Shown here: positions 36,801 to 48,668 of the stretch, piece after piece
Layout: each line of letters opens with the position of its first letter
Numbering within the stretch: position 1 is the stretch's first letter
From: Saposhnikovia divaricata
Taxonomy: Eukaryota > Streptophyta > Magnoliopsida > Apiales > Apiaceae
Assembly (NCBI GenBank): GCA_036435485.1
Contig: CM071600.1
Coordinates: 63,609,546 to 63,673,545, forward strand
Length of the DNA: 64,000 nt
Direction: 5' to 3'
Made by a program: the position numbers and the translations under genes
The notes under the pieces: model-generated
Seen by the model: only the letters and a program-made list of their open reading frames with translations
The model's database searches: none
Told to the model about the DNA's origin: nothing

Positions 36801-38646
36801 AAGTCCGTTTCACGTGATCTATATATCAAAACGAAGCTTAGAACATTACCTATCCTATCATGGCAGATAAGGTCTTGGACAGTAGGGGTTCGACATGGAA
36901 AATGGCATACAAAACATGGTATTGCAAAATCGGGCATTATAACGGCTGTAAATCGAATATCTACTAATTTCGAATCTTCCCATAAACATAGTATCCAACC
37001 CAAACAACATATACATGACTTATATACATGAACTGAGGCCAAGCAATGCCTTTCCGTTCATCTAGCTATTTACATCATTAATCCAAAATCCATACATAAT
37101 CATGCTTATAATCTTAACTAATCTAAAACCATCAAGAACATATATAAAACTCAAAGTAAGATCTTGGGTTCTTAAGAATTATACCTTCCTTGGAGAGTGT
37201 AAAAGCTATAATAACCCTTATATAGTCCTTGTATGGCTTTAACAAAGCTTAAATCATCCAAAGAAACCAAGAAATCAAAGTTAGTTTCTTGAAAACACTA
37301 TTCACCCTCATCTTTGAGGATTTATTTGAAAATGGAAAACATGGAGTTTGAAGCTAAGATTTCTAGGAGATCATTTTTATGAAATATAGGACTCACCATA
37401 AAAATTTGGAGATCAAACAATGGTTGGAAGGTGGATTTTGAAATCTTAAAACTCCAAAATTCGAAGTGCCTTGGTTTTGGGGGAAAAACAGTGAACTTCT
37501 TGAATTTATTTACCCATCCAAACGATCTTCAAAAATTATGAAATTAAATCCCCAACTTCACCTTGATGTGTAGAAGCTCCATGAATTTTTTCATGATTTT
37601 TAGATGAGTAGATCTAGGTGAAAAAAAATGGCAAAGACCCATGCCCTGGAAAATGCAACTGCTGGAAAAATGGGGGAGAGGTGGTGTTTGCTTGGCTTTG
37701 ATCTTGCTCTCATCTTATCTAAAGTGAATTATTGAATGTCTTTGGATAATATCTTGTCCATAAAGTAGCTTTAATAAAGTTCTAGGTCATGCATGATGTA
37801 ATTAAATGGACAAGTGTTGGTTTGTAATGGTAAGATGATGACAAGAAGCTAAGTACTTGGTTATGTTTGCTAAGTATACTAGTTGCTCATGTAACTACTT
37901 AGTTACTTGGTCTTATCTCCTTGTACATGCATGCATCTTGATCCTCTGTTTGTTCTTTGTCCGGTTATTGCTCAATTCGTTGCTCGTTCGAGGGACTAAC
38001 TCATTCGTTTCTAGTTAGGGTTTTACCGAAAACCTTCTTAATATTTATACTACTATTCCTCATCTTTCTTAATACTTCTCGAATTTAAATTCCTTAATTC
38101 TCTTTTATAAATCCTTAAGTCTTGCAGTGTCCAGGGAAATCTCGGAGAAAATAAAAGTGCTATTTTTCTGAATCCGACAGCTTTTACATACACTTATTTT
38201 CCTCCTGGATCACTAATACGAACTCAGAAATCCGTTCCGAATACCGGGTATAACATTATTATAATAATATTCCAAATTCCACCAAAATCACTATTCATCA
38301 CTTATTTTTATTTAATTCCTATAGTTGGGAAAATGAACCTGGTTCACCCTCGAGTGTTCCTTAACCTTTTTACGGAACCGCTGGGCTTATAATAGATATT
38401 GATTTGGATGACATGAGGGTATCTATTTCTCTCTAGGGAATCTTATCTTAACTTTCTAGGAGATAGATTATTCTAACCTTAGTTATCACCCAATAGCATC
38501 CTTCAGGCCATATAACCTTGGAATATATATCCTTTCATTATTCATTCATTAAAACCAGTATTACATTCTAGTTGTAACCCCTATTCATTCTTACATCAAT
38601 ACATAATAAAAAGTTTTAATTCTACCCAAAAATCTGGGTTCTTACA
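33881..38646 (-). repeat. Chromovirus A 5' LTR (upper copy)
   Basis: It is 4766 bp long and near-identical to 23585-28348. It carries the palindrome (34674), hairpin array (about 35366-35915), CTATAAATAG box (36286) and small plus-strand ORF (36479-36706; its stop context differs by one base from copy 1). In the sense direction this is the promoter-bearing 5' LTR. Confidence 0.95.
36479..36706 (+). CDS. Conserved antisense LTR ORF (copy 2)
   Basis: The encoded peptide is identical to that at 26180-26407, as expected for two young LTRs of one element. The informative comparison is with element B at 52277-52504. Function and expression are unknown. Confidence 0.3.
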   Translation: MSSKVDRYEPILYSEFYRPFSKCFTEVIKESSFRGSFAFNLDSNIFNKSKNDLFDIRFSFTPSFLPLVFIYQDSP

Positions 38647-38651
38647 AGGGA

Positions 38652-40115
38652 ATTAAATCAAGCTCGATGTATTTATTTGACCGTAGTCAAATATAACCTC
38701 TTTTTGAGGTTTTGTAATATTTCGAATCATTGTTCGAATATTAATCCTTGTATGGATTTTTATGGTCTCGTTTAGAGATCCGATATAAGAGCTTACTAAA
38801 GAAGATGAGATGAAGGTATAGAGCTCTTATATGTATATAAAAATGGTCCGTTAAGACTCGAATAATGAAGCTAATAATATTACTACTTTTGGAGATTCGC
38901 CGGAAAAGTTCGCCGGAGGTTCGGCCGGATTTTGGCTTATGGTCGAACTTGGGCAGCCCTTCGGGAGGCCGGATAGTAGTGGTAGAGGAGCTTGCTTGGT
39001 GGGAGAGAGCTTGGTTGGTTGAACTAAGCTTGATGAAACAAAAAACCTTGTATATATGTAAGTATATGTAAGAGAGAGAAGGTTTTTGAGATGAAGTGGG
39101 TGTAGAGAGTGTTTGGATATATTGAGAGAGCTTCCACTTCTAAATTCCCAGCACTTATTTGGCTCCTTAGCTTGAATAAAATGGTTGGGGAAGGGGTTTA
39201 TTTATAGGAGGAGTTGGGTGGAAGGAAGGGTGAGGATTGAAGGAAAAAGGAGTGGTTGAGATGAAAAGCACTTGGATTGATGAGGTGCAAAGTGGTTTTG
39301 TGTTTGTTGGGAGTGCTATTGTGTTTCTTTGCAAGTGGGGGTGGTTTACTACATTAATATTCCAGCTGGTCTTATCCCCTTAATATATTGTATCGCACTC
39401 GTATCAATTAACGAACAAATACGTAACATATTTCGTTAATTAAATACCCGAAAAAAATGAAAATTCCCAATAAATAATCATAAAATTATGGAGCACTTAG
39501 GAATATCATAAAATGAAATTCTGGAAGTTTTGGTCAAATAAAGTCAACGTTGACTTAGTCAAACGTGGTCAACTGTGGACCCACTGCCTCAATTTTCGTG
39601 CCCGGACCGAAATTCTCAGAAAATTACAAATATTTTACCATGCATAGAAAATAACATTTAAGTGACCCATCTCAAGTTTCAAGTCATTCTAGCAAGTGGA
39701 AGTATTTTATTTGGATTTAATACGATTAAATCAAGTTTCGGTTCCGAATAAAATACGATTGGTCTTTCCATGAAATAGATGCATCTTTTGACCAATGTTT
39801 TGACTAGAATAAATACTTAGAACATATTTCCTAATATATAAAATATATTGAGAGTGTAGGAAATATTTTTGAGTATTAAAAATAATTTTCTCCGAAAATA
39901 GAATAAATTTACGAAGTGGGAGAAAAATTACTTTAAATATTTCTGGCACGAGATAACAATGAATATTAATATTCTACCACTGAATATTAATATTCTTGAG
40001 GATAAAAGTATTTTGAGTGCTAAGGCGGAATATTTTTGAATAAAAACTGGTCGTTTTTAAATATAGCACGAGTTCTCTAAAGAATATTAATCTTCGAATA
40101 TTCTTTGTTCGAGCA
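38652..40115 (-). mobile_element. Minus-strand Sirevirus 5' LTR, segment 3 with TATA box
   Basis: This continues the LTR broken by element A. On the minus strand a TATAAATA box lies at 39199-39206 (CTCCTATAAATAAACC), the likely promoter of the old Sirevirus. The rest is AT-rich with no credible gene; ORFs such as 38865-39071 are short and unsupported. The segment ends at element B. Confidence 0.7.
39199..39206 (-). promoter_or_regulatory. TATA box of the minus-strand Sirevirus LTR
   Basis: TATAAATA on the minus strand, in the expected orientation within the reconstructed LTR, about 1.4 kb of LTR sequence from its outer end. Confidence 0.5.
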
Positions 40116-43100
40116 TGTAACGCCCCCAGATCCGGGGTCAGGGGTCTGGTGGTTACGGTCTTACATCCATTCATAATACTTGACTTGAGTCCACAATAAA
40201 TAAATCACATGCTGTGACCCCACAATAATTACCACTCACACACACAACAGTCATAGTCCCAGAGATGAAATTGAAATAAGTCTTACATTAAAGGGTTTAC
40301 GAATAAAAGTTATTACAATCCCAAAAGGATAACATCATAGGTTTAAAAGTTTTGCCGTTGATTACATTAATTGTACATATAGTTAAACAGGAAACAAAAG
40401 CTGTCTAACTATGCTACCTCAGCAATGGCGTCTAGCATCTCAGCGGGTAGTCCGGTGGGTCGGGTAACCTGCTTGCGCCGAGTGCGCCTGACGCGAGCCA
40501 TCAGTCCTAGCTGTTGTTGTGACATAATATAAACAAAGCAAGGGTGAGCGAAAGCCCACCAACAAATATATAACTGAACGATAATTTAAAACAGTTCAAA
40601 GCTATCTTTTAAACCATATGCCATGCATTTACGGAAATGATGCCAGTATATTATGAACGATGAAGTTACAAGGTAACTGAAAGTATTTGTTTGAAGAAAT
40701 ATCTGCTACATCAAAGTAAGCGAGATATTCTTATTGTTATTAAGAAGAGGAACTTGCAAGAAAAGGTTGCAATTCCAGTTATGACACTTTTCCAACTCTG
40801 CCAACAGTAATCATGTTGAAGGAGATAAATAAATTTGGATGATGAACCAATGATGGAGTATTCACCGCGCCCGCTGTTCCAATCTTGATGATCAGTCGAG
40901 ATCGTACAGCTCAATTTAGATTTACTACCAGTAGAAGGAAGAACTGACGGCTTTACTTGTATACCGCCTTGCTAGCTCTCCCCGGCCAACGGTTGGGCCA
41001 AGGGGATGGACCGGCGCTACTCGGCCTCTTACACGACTCCTACTTCAAATAGAATTCATGATTCTGAATGTAACGTTCGTCCCCCTTTCCCCAAGTATAA
41101 TACTTGTTGATAATACTCCACAAAGTAGTCGTATCTAGTTGGAAAGGAAAATTTACCAATAACTCCCAAGCTATTACTTGGTAACGGATATCAACTTGTT
41201 CCAGTAATCTTACCCCTCGAAAGATGAGAAGGTAAGCAACGACTTAATAAGTCAACAGCACCCGAGTTACGGGTGAAGGGAATACTTTATGACCGGGAAG
41301 TCGACAAGATAAATAACATTTTTCCAAGTAAGGTTCCCTTATTATTAAGGAGCTAGACTCAAAGATGAATGATGTCTGGGAACCTTTCTTGATATAAGAT
41401 TAATAATAATATGACTTCGAAATATTTTCTGTAATAATCGAAGAAGATAAACCTTATCGAGATTATTTTAAGTATGGAATAAATATTCAGAGAATATTTA
41501 TTGAGTTAAAATATTGAAAGAATATTTGGGAATATGAAAGAATATTTTTAATCAGAGTATTTCTCAAAATAATCCCTGAAGAAATATCAGGGGAATATTT
41601 ATTGAATAAATAAATATTTAAATGAATATTCAAAACAATATTCATTAATTATTAAGACCTGAAAAGAATATTTAAGGTAATATTCATAATTAATTAGGAA
41701 TTTAAATGAATATTCAAAAGTGATATTCATTTAATGAATAATATCCTAAATGAATATCAAGTAATATTCATTTAGTAATCCAAGCCTTAAGAAATATTCG
41801 AGATAATATTCGATAATTAAATCAAGCTTCAGATGAATATTAAAATAATATTCATCAAGTATTTAATATCTTAAATGAATATTCAAAAGTAATATTTATT
41901 TAATAAAATAATATTTTAAAAGAATATCCAATTAATATTCATTTAATAGTCTCATCTTTAGAAGAATATTCGAAATAATAGTCGATAATCAATTCGACTC
42001 TGAATGAATATTGAGAAATATTATTCGTTGAATAGTTACGTTCAAATAATTATTTGAAGTAAGGATCATTAAATAAATAATCTCGAACGAATATTCAAAT
42101 AATATTCGTCGCTTGAATAATAGAAAATATTTACTTAAATACTTTCTTCCGAGGTAATCTCGATATATCAAGGAATATTGACTCCCGGTCTATATTTGAT
42201 TAATGAGAGGTATACGCCCTTCTATGAGGGTCTTACAATAACCGGCTTATAACTGATATATAACTATCTAGCTTATAAGCCAACAATAACATTCAGGGAA
42301 CAAGTATATCAATTCAACTTGAAAGTAGGCATGCATGCAATGGCATATGTATATCAGCAATCATATATATATATTTATTCAATCACAACAACAGCCTAAA
42401 AATTTTGAGGAGATAAGTTTTATGAAATGTAAGTCTCACCTTAAAAATTTCAAGAACAAACAATGGTGGGAAGGTTGGGTTTGGATTTGGAATTTATGGG
42501 TATAGCCGAATGGTTTTGTTTGCAAGGGGGGGGAGAGAATTGCTTGGTTTCTTTGATTTTTTTTGTGTTTTAATCTCCTTCACTCTCATCCACTTACAAC
42601 ATAATATCTAGTAAAAGTCACTTTAATAAAGTGATGAGGTGTTGGATGCTCAAATGGCAAGACATGTGTTGGTTTTGTGGTGGTTAAAGCTTAACTAGGT
42701 AGTTACTTGCTAAGTACTTAGTTCCTCCTCTAAGGTGCTAGTTCCTTGCTTCTAGTTTAGTTACTAGATATTTATACTAGTAGCTTGCACAAGACTCTTG
42801 CTTCCTCTGCTTGTTTCTGTGTCCGGTTATTACCCGTTTCGATTGATCGTTCGTGAGAATATTTCACGGATTTCTAATTAGGGTTTACCGGGAATCCTCT
42901 TTAATATTAATACTTTCATTCTCCATCTTTCATTCTAACTTTCCATTTTATATTCCTTTAATCCATTCGTTAATTACTTAAGGCTATCAGTGTCCAGGGA
43001 ACTCTCGGAGAAAATAAAAGTGCGGTTTTTCAGAATCCGACAGCTTTTACATACACTTATTTTCCCCCTGGATCACTAATACGAACTCGGAAATCCGTTC

Positions 43101-43503
43101 CGAATACTTCTATATAGTGTCGTCTCATATTATTATATACTCCCACCAAAACACTATTCATTCTGTATTCTTTACTTGTTCTCTTAGGGTTGTATAATTG
43201 TCCGTATTCTCTTTCGATCGTTCCTTAACCTTTTTACGGAACTACTGGATTAATCGTTATCGATCTGGACGACATGAGAGTATTCTCTTACTTGAAGTTG
43301 CCATATCTTATTCCCTTAGAAGATAGATTATTCTTACCTATGTTGTCACCCTTTAGCATTCTTCAAGACATAACATAATAAAGTCGCATTCCATTCATTC
43401 TTTCCCAAATATCAATTATTACATTGTAGCCATATCCACTATTCATTCTTACATCATTAAATACATAAAAGTTTTAATTCCACCCAAAATCTGGGTTCTT
43501 ACA
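40116..43503 (-). repeat. Chromovirus B 3' LTR with 1162-bp internal deletion
   Basis: The sequence is collinear with the upper LTR except at 42400/42401. There it jumps from the equivalent of 52006 to that of 53169. The missing part includes the CTATAAATAG box and the plus-strand small ORF. Its CTACCGGTAG palindrome also carries one change (40925-40934). Confidence 0.93.
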
Positions 43504-43518
43504 GTCTCCCCTCCTTAA
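43504..43518 (-). other. Polypurine tract of chromovirus B
   Basis: Minus-strand AAGGAGGGGAGAC stands next to the 3' LTR and 18 bp past the end of the gag-pol frame. Confidence 0.9.
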
Positions 43519-43536
43519 AAGGATTCCGTCCCGGAA

Positions 43537-46500
43537 TCAGTTTGAAAACAAGTGGGGGTACTTTTCTTGCATTGCGCTTTCAAGTTCCCAGGTGGATTCT
43601 TCTACATTGTGGTTCTGCCACAAAACTCTGACTAGCTGAATGACCTTGTTTCGGAGCACTTGTTCTTTCCGGTCTATGATTTCCACAGGTTGCTCCACAT
43701 AGGTCAGGTCTGGTTGCATGTCCACTTGCTCATACTCTACAATATGCTTTGCATCCGGATTATACTTCCTCAGCATCGAAACATGGAACACATTGTGCAC
43801 CTGCTGTAGATTCGGGGGCAATGCGAGTTCATAAGCTAGTTCCCCAATCCGTCTCAAGATCTCAAATGGTCCAATGTATCTGGGACTCAGCTTTCCTTTC
43901 TTCCCAAATCTCATTAAACCTTTCCAAGGTGACACTTTCAAGAACACTAGGTCCCCTACCTCGTATTCCTTGCCTTTCCGAGCTAAGTCGGCATATTTCT
44001 TTTGTCGATCCTGGGCTGCTACCAACCGTCCTTTGATTAGATCTACTGCATCTTTAGTTCGTTGGACCACTTCGGGCCCGAGCATCTTTCGCTCTCCAAC
44101 TTCATCCCAATACAAGGGAGATCGACATTTTCTTCCATAAAGGGCCTCATAAGGTGGCATCCCAATGCTTGAATGATAACTGTTATTATAGGAGAACTCA
44201 ACTAATGGCAAGTGATCATCCCAACTTCCCTTGAAGTCTATCGCGCAGACTCTCAACATATCCTCTAGCGTTTGGATGGTCCTTTCACTTTGCCCATCTG
44301 TCTGTGGGTGGTAGGCTGTGCTCATGTTCAGCCGGGTCCCTACACATTCTTGAAAACTTCTCCAAAACCTGGAGTTAAATCTAGGATCTCGATCGGATAC
44401 TATTGCGACTGGGACTCCATGTCGCGCCACTATCTCTTTTAAGTAGATGTCCACTAGTCTGTCGACCGTGTACCTTTCGTTGATCGGGAGAAAGTGAGCC
44501 GATTTCGTTAGTCGATCTATAATTACCCATATGGCATCATGATTAGCCTTGGTCCTTGGTAAACCTACTACGAAATCCATGGCTATATGTTCCCATTTCC
44601 ATTCTGGAATCTCTAAGGGATATAGAAGTCCGCTGGGTTTCTGGTGCTCTGCCTTCACTCGTTGGCAGGTCAAGCATCTGCTTACCCACTCTGCTACGTT
44701 CTTTTTCATATCGGGCCACCAGTAATACTCCTTCAAATCCCTATACATTTTGGTGCTACCGGGGTGCACCGAGTATCTTGAGTTATGTGCCTCATTTAAA
44801 ATCTCATTCTTGAGTTCCTGAACGTTTGGGATCCATATCCTGTATGTGTACCTCATGATCCCTTCCTTGTCTCTTACGCACTTAATTTCCTCCCCGGTCA
44901 TTAGCTTTTCTGTGGAGTTCTTTTCTTCCTCCATCATCCGTTCCTGGCACAGTCTAATCTTTTCTAGCAATGGAGGTTGGATTCTAATTTCCATCAACTT
45001 TTCTTGGCCCTCTCCAGGTAACTTAACCTCGATTTCCAAATTCTCAAAATCCTTCACTAGCTCTTTCTCTGAAGTTATCATCTTGAGCTTCTCTTTCCGA
45101 CTAAGGGCGTCAGCCACCACATTGGCTTTGCCCGGGTGATAGCGAATTTCACAGTCGTAATCCTTGATTAACTCTAACCATCTCCTCTGGCGCATGTTAA
45201 GCTCTTTCTGAGTGAAAATGTATTTGAGGCTCTTATGGTCTATGTAAATCTCACATTTTTCCCCATACACGTAGTGTCTCCAAATCTTTAAAGCGAAGAC
45301 TATGGCTGCTAGTTCTATATCATGCGTGGGATATCTGACTTCATAATCCTTCAATTGCCTAGACGCATACGCTATTACCTTGCCGTGCTGCATAAGCACG
45401 CATCCCAGTCCTTTATGCGAAGCATCACTGTAAATCACGAAATCTCCTTTTCCATCAGGTAATGCCAGCACTGGGGCTGTCACCAGCCTCTTCTTTAACT
45501 CCTGGAAACTCTTCTCGCATTTCTCAGTCCATTCAAATTTCTCGATTTTACGGGTAAGTCGAGTTAATGGAGCTGCGAGTTTCGCAAAGTCTTGGACAAA
45601 TCTCCTGTAATATCCGGGCAGTCCAATGAAACTCCTCACCTCGGTTGGAGTAGTTGGCCGTTCCCAGTTTGAAACTGCTTCTATCTTGGAGGGGTCAACC
45701 AACACTCCTTCTCTATTGATCACGTGCCCTAAGAATTGTACCTCATTTTTCCAAAACTCACACTTGGAGAACTTGGCATATAACTGCTCTTTCCTGAGTA
45801 TTTCTAAGGTTATCCTTAAATGTTCAGCGTGTTCTGCCTCTGTCTTTGAGTAGATGAGAATATCATCAATGAAAACTATCACAAATTGGTCCAAATATTC
45901 CTTGAACACTCTATTCATTAGGTCCATGAAGGCTGCTGGGGCGTTGGTCAATCCAAATGACATAACTAAGAACTCATAATGTCCGTATCTGGTGCGGAAT
46001 GCAGTCTTCGGGATATCTTCAGGTTTGATCTTCAGTTGGTGATATCCTGTTCTCAAATCAATCTTAGAGAAGTATTCAGCTCCTCTTAGCTGGTCAAACA
46101 AATCGTCTATCCTGGGCAATGGATACTTATTCTTTATGGTTAGCTTGTTCAATTCTCTGTAGTCGATGCATAACCTCATACTTCCATCCTTTTTCTTAAC
46201 AAACAACACTGGTGCGCCCCAAGGCGACACGCTGGGCCTTATCATGCCCTTATCCAACAATTCCTGTAATTGTTTAGCTAACTCCTTCATTTCTACTGGG
46301 GCTAGTCGGTACGGGGCCTTCGAAACCGGCGCCATCCCCGGGGCTAATTCGATGGCAAACTCAATTACCCTATCAGGTGGTAGTCCGGGAAGATCTTGTG
46401 GGAACACGTCCTCGAACTCATTAACTACCAGAATGTCTTGTAATCTTGGCACTTCCTTCTGAGTATCTATAACGTAGGCTAAATAAGCCTCGTTCCCTTT

Positions 46501-48249
46501 TCGTAACAATCTCTTGGTTTGCGCCATGGTCAGAATTTTCTGGGTCTGTCGCATCCCCTTAAACACTATTTCTTTCTTCCCTGGGGTTTTCAACTTAACC
46601 TTTTTCCCTTTACAATCTATCCGCGCATCATTGCGAGACAACCAATCCATACCCAAAATGACATCGAATTCCCCTAGCTTAAAAGGAATTAAATCGACAT
46701 AGAAGGATCGTCCTCCTATTTCTAGCTTACAATCGGGGTGAATTTGATTGACCGGTATGATTTCCTGATTAGCTATTTCTACTTGTAAGGAATCTCTTAG
46801 TTGCTGGGTTTTAAGTTTCAACTTATGCGCAAAATCTCTAGATATAAAAGACTTAGTTGCTCCTGAATCAAATAAGACATTTGCACTGACTGAATTGAGA
46901 GAAAAAGTACCTGCTATCACATCTGTGTCCCTCACGGCATCTTGTACTGACATATTGAAAGTCCTAGCAGTTGGTGGCCTATTTGAGGCAACCTTGCTTG
47001 CTCCTGATGCTGCTGGTTTGCTCTTTAGGCAATCCTTCCTCATGTGCCCTCGCTGTCCACACTGGAAACAGGTTGTGCTGTTAGGGATGACCGTGGTGCA
47101 AGCGGTAGCATAATGCCCAGCTCGCCCACACTTATAACAGTTTATCTGCTTCAGGTTGCACACCCCGGAGTGCCTCTTCCCACAAGTAGCACACAATGGC
47201 AATGGAGGTCGAGAAGGGTTGGAACGGGACATTCCTGATTGATGGCCGCCCTGGCTCACACTTACACTCGCAGATGGTTTAAACCCTACACTCCTCCCTG
47301 GTAGGGAAACCGCTCCTCGATTAAACTTGGTTGGGGGTCTTCCTCCAGCGGATCTTCCGCCCATACTAACATGCTTTCTCTTTATCCTCCCTTTCTCTCT
47401 CTCTCTCTGCATCTGATCACTACCAGCCTCCACAATGGTTGCCTTCTGCACCAAGGTGGCATAATCTGTAATCTCTAAAACAGCCACCCTATTCTGGATC
47501 CACTGTTTCAGCCCTTGTTGAAACCTGTTAGCTTTCTTCTCTTCTGTGTCTACAAACTCTGGCACAAATCTTGATAGCTCAGTAAATTTAGCCTCATAGT
47601 CAGCCACTGACATATTGTTCTGTTTCAGTTCCAAGAACTTAAGTTCCATCTGGGTTTTCATGAACTTCGGGAAGTACTTCTCCAGGAATAATTGTTTGAA
47701 CCTTTCCCAGGCTATGACAGCATCAGTCTCCATGTTTTTCTTGGCTTCCCACCAATAATTAGCCTCTCCCTTTAGTAGGTAAGTAGCAAAAACAGTCTTC
47801 TGAGCCTCATTGATACTCAGAATCTCAAAAGACTTTTCCATTTCTTTGATCCAGGCCCTCGCCTCAACGGGATCAGCCGATCCGTGGAACTCTGGGGGCT
47901 TAAGGGACTTAAAGGCCCTAAAGGAATTTGCCACTGAAGTGTTGTTGCTTGGTGGTGGCTGGGGGTATTGGTTCAAATTCTGCCTAAGTAGGTCCATAAA
48001 CTGGCCCATGGGGTTTCCGCCCTGGTTCTCCCCTTCCTGTTCTACTTCAGTTTCTCCACCCTCTATTTCCCTTTCAAATTCTTCAGAGTACAGGGGTTCA
48101 TCCTCTGCTCCATACTGGGAATCTTCTTGCTCATTATAGTCCTGATCTTGTTCCTCACTACTTTCACGGTTTTCCTCGTGTTGGTTGTGACTCTCTTGGT
48201 CAGTAGATTCGCGGGGGTTAGCCCTAGTGCCCATTCGTCTTGGAGGCAT
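43537..48249 (-). CDS. gag-pol: Chromovirus Gag-Pol polyprotein with chromodomain
   Basis: A single 1570-codon frame begins MPPRRMGTRANP. Gag comprises an acidic N-terminus and a retrotransposon capsid domain (about residues 100-260). Two CCHC knuckles follow (CYKCGRAGHYATAC at 371-384 and CFQCGQRGHMRKDC near 396). Protease has DSGA at 461-464 and ILGMDWL. RT carries FIDD at 793-796, then RNase H (VIYSDASHKG, about 930-1060). Integrase has an HHCC zinc region (HPGSTKMYRD ... CLTC) and catalytic D1225, D1286 and E1322. A chromodomain (about 1520-1570, VRVLWQNHNVEESTWE) ends it and in this family directs insertion to heterochromatin. All key residues are present, so the protein could be functional. 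Expression as one frame without frameshift is usual for chromoviruses. Confidence 0.97.
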   Translation of the reverse strand: MPPRRMGTRANPRESTDQESHNQHEENRESSEEQDQDYNEQEDSQYGAEDEPLYSEEFEREIEGGETEVEQEGENQGGNPMGQFMDLLRQNLNQYPQPPPSNNTSVANSFRAFKSLKPPEFHGSADPVEARAWIKEMEKSFEILSINEAQKTVFATYLLKGEANYWWEAKKNMETDAVIAWERFKQLFLEKYFPKFMKTQMELKFLELKQNNMSVADYEAKFTELSRFVPEFVDTEEKKANRFQQGLKQWIQNRVAVLEITDYATLVQKATIVEAGSDQMQREREKGRIKRKHVSMGGRSAGGRPPTKFNRGAVSLPGRSVGFKPSASVSVSQGGHQSGMSRSNPSRPPLPLCATCGKRHSGVCNLKQINCYKCGRAGHYATACTTVIPNSTTCFQCGQRGHMRKDCLKSKPAASGASKVASNRPPTARTFNMSVQDAVRDTDVIAGTFSLNSVSANVLFDSGATKSFISRDFAHKLKLKTQQLRDSLQVEIANQEIIPVNQIHPDCKLEIGGRSFYVDLIPFKLGEFDVILGMDWLSRNDARIDCKGKKVKLKTPGKKEIVFKGMRQTQKILTMAQTKRLLRKGNEAYLAYVIDTQKEVPRLQDILVVNEFEDVFPQDLPGLPPDRVIEFAIELAPGMAPVSKAPYRLAPVEMKELAKQLQELLDKGMIRPSVSPWGAPVLFVKKKDGSMRLCIDYRELNKLTIKNKYPLPRIDDLFDQLRGAEYFSKIDLRTGYHQLKIKPEDIPKTAFRTRYGHYEFLVMSFGLTNAPAAFMDLMNRVFKEYLDQFVIVFIDDILIYSKTEAEHAEHLRITLEILRKEQLYAKFSKCEFWKNEVQFLGHVINREGVLVDPSKIEAVSNWERPTTPTEVRSFIGLPGYYRRFVQDFAKLAAPLTRLTRKIEKFEWTEKCEKSFQELKKRLVTAPVLALPDGKGDFVIYSDASHKGLGCVLMQHGKVIAYASRQLKDYEVRYPTHDIELAAIVFALKIWRHYVYGEKCEIYIDHKSLKYIFTQKELNMRQRRWLELIKDYDCEIRYHPGKANVVADALSRKEKLKMITSEKELVKDFENLEIEVKLPGEGQEKLMEIRIQPPLLEKIRLCQERMMEEEKNSTEKLMTGEEIKCVRDKEGIMRYTYRIWIPNVQELKNEILNEAHNSRYSVHPGSTKMYRDLKEYYWWPDMKKNVAEWVSRCLTCQRVKAEHQKPSGLLYPLEIPEWKWEHIAMDFVVGLPRTKANHDAIWVIIDRLTKSAHFLPINERYTVDRLVDIYLKEIVARHGVPVAIVSDRDPRFNSRFWRSFQECVGTRLNMSTAYHPQTDGQSERTIQTLEDMLRVCAIDFKGSWDDHLPLVEFSYNNSYHSSIGMPPYEALYGRKCRSPLYWDEVGERKMLGPEVVQRTKDAVDLIKGRLVAAQDRQKKYADLARKGKEYEVGDLVFLKVSPWKGLMRFGKKGKLSPRYIGPFEILRRIGELAYELALPPNLQQVHNVFHVSMLRKYNPDAKHIVEYEQVDMQPDLTYVEQPVEIIDRKEQVLRNKVIQLVRVLWQNHNVEESTWELESAMQEKYPHLFSN

Positions 48250-48668
48250 CTTACTGAAAATTTGGAAAATTATACATTAGGTTCCCTTATATGCTTTAAA
48301 GGATTTTTCCTTGCACATTTCTTTACATGATTGGGTTTAAAATCCCACAGTTTTATATCTCATGGCAACTTAATCGAAAAGTAATACATATGCTAATAAA
48401 CTCGTGATCACATCCCAACAAAATTGTAATGACTGAAATGGAAACAAATATATACCAGGTACCGAAAAGGTACAACATCCGAGTTACAACGATAGTTTAA
48501 AGTACAACCATCCTAACAACAACAACAAGTCAAAAGTGAAATATGCTGTCTATCTGTCTAGTCTGCAAAAAGGGAAAACAAGTACAAGAAAACCATCCCT
48601 ACAAAAGCCGGCACTACTATGTCCGTACATGACTAGACAACTAGACCACTGCATCACTACATCTGAAA

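Larger units (their letters stand above)
23585..38646 (-). mobile_element. Chromovirus A: recent non-coding (LARD-like) Ty3/Gypsy element
   Basis: This is a complete 15.06-kb element with LTRs 23585-28348 and 33881-38646, PPT, PBS and target duplication AGGGA (23580-23584 and 38647-38651). The LTRs differ at about 13 places over 4.76 kb (hand count), so insertion was recent. Yet the 5.5-kb interior has no long ORF and only degenerate fragments of chromovirus sequence. The LTR ends, PBS and PPT are the same as in coding element B. It fits a non-autonomous large derivative mobilised by proteins from a relative. Confidence 0.92.

Noticed and set aside
47394..47410. CT microsatellite near the chromovirus zinc-knuckle region
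   Set aside because: It is the complement of an arginine/glutamate codon run inside the intact Gag frame, not a separate repeat feature.
43749..48139. Many plus-strand ORFs of 60-110 codons opposite the chromovirus gag-pol
   Set aside because: They are shadows of the intact minus-strand frame, with no domain, and their lengths follow from its codon composition.
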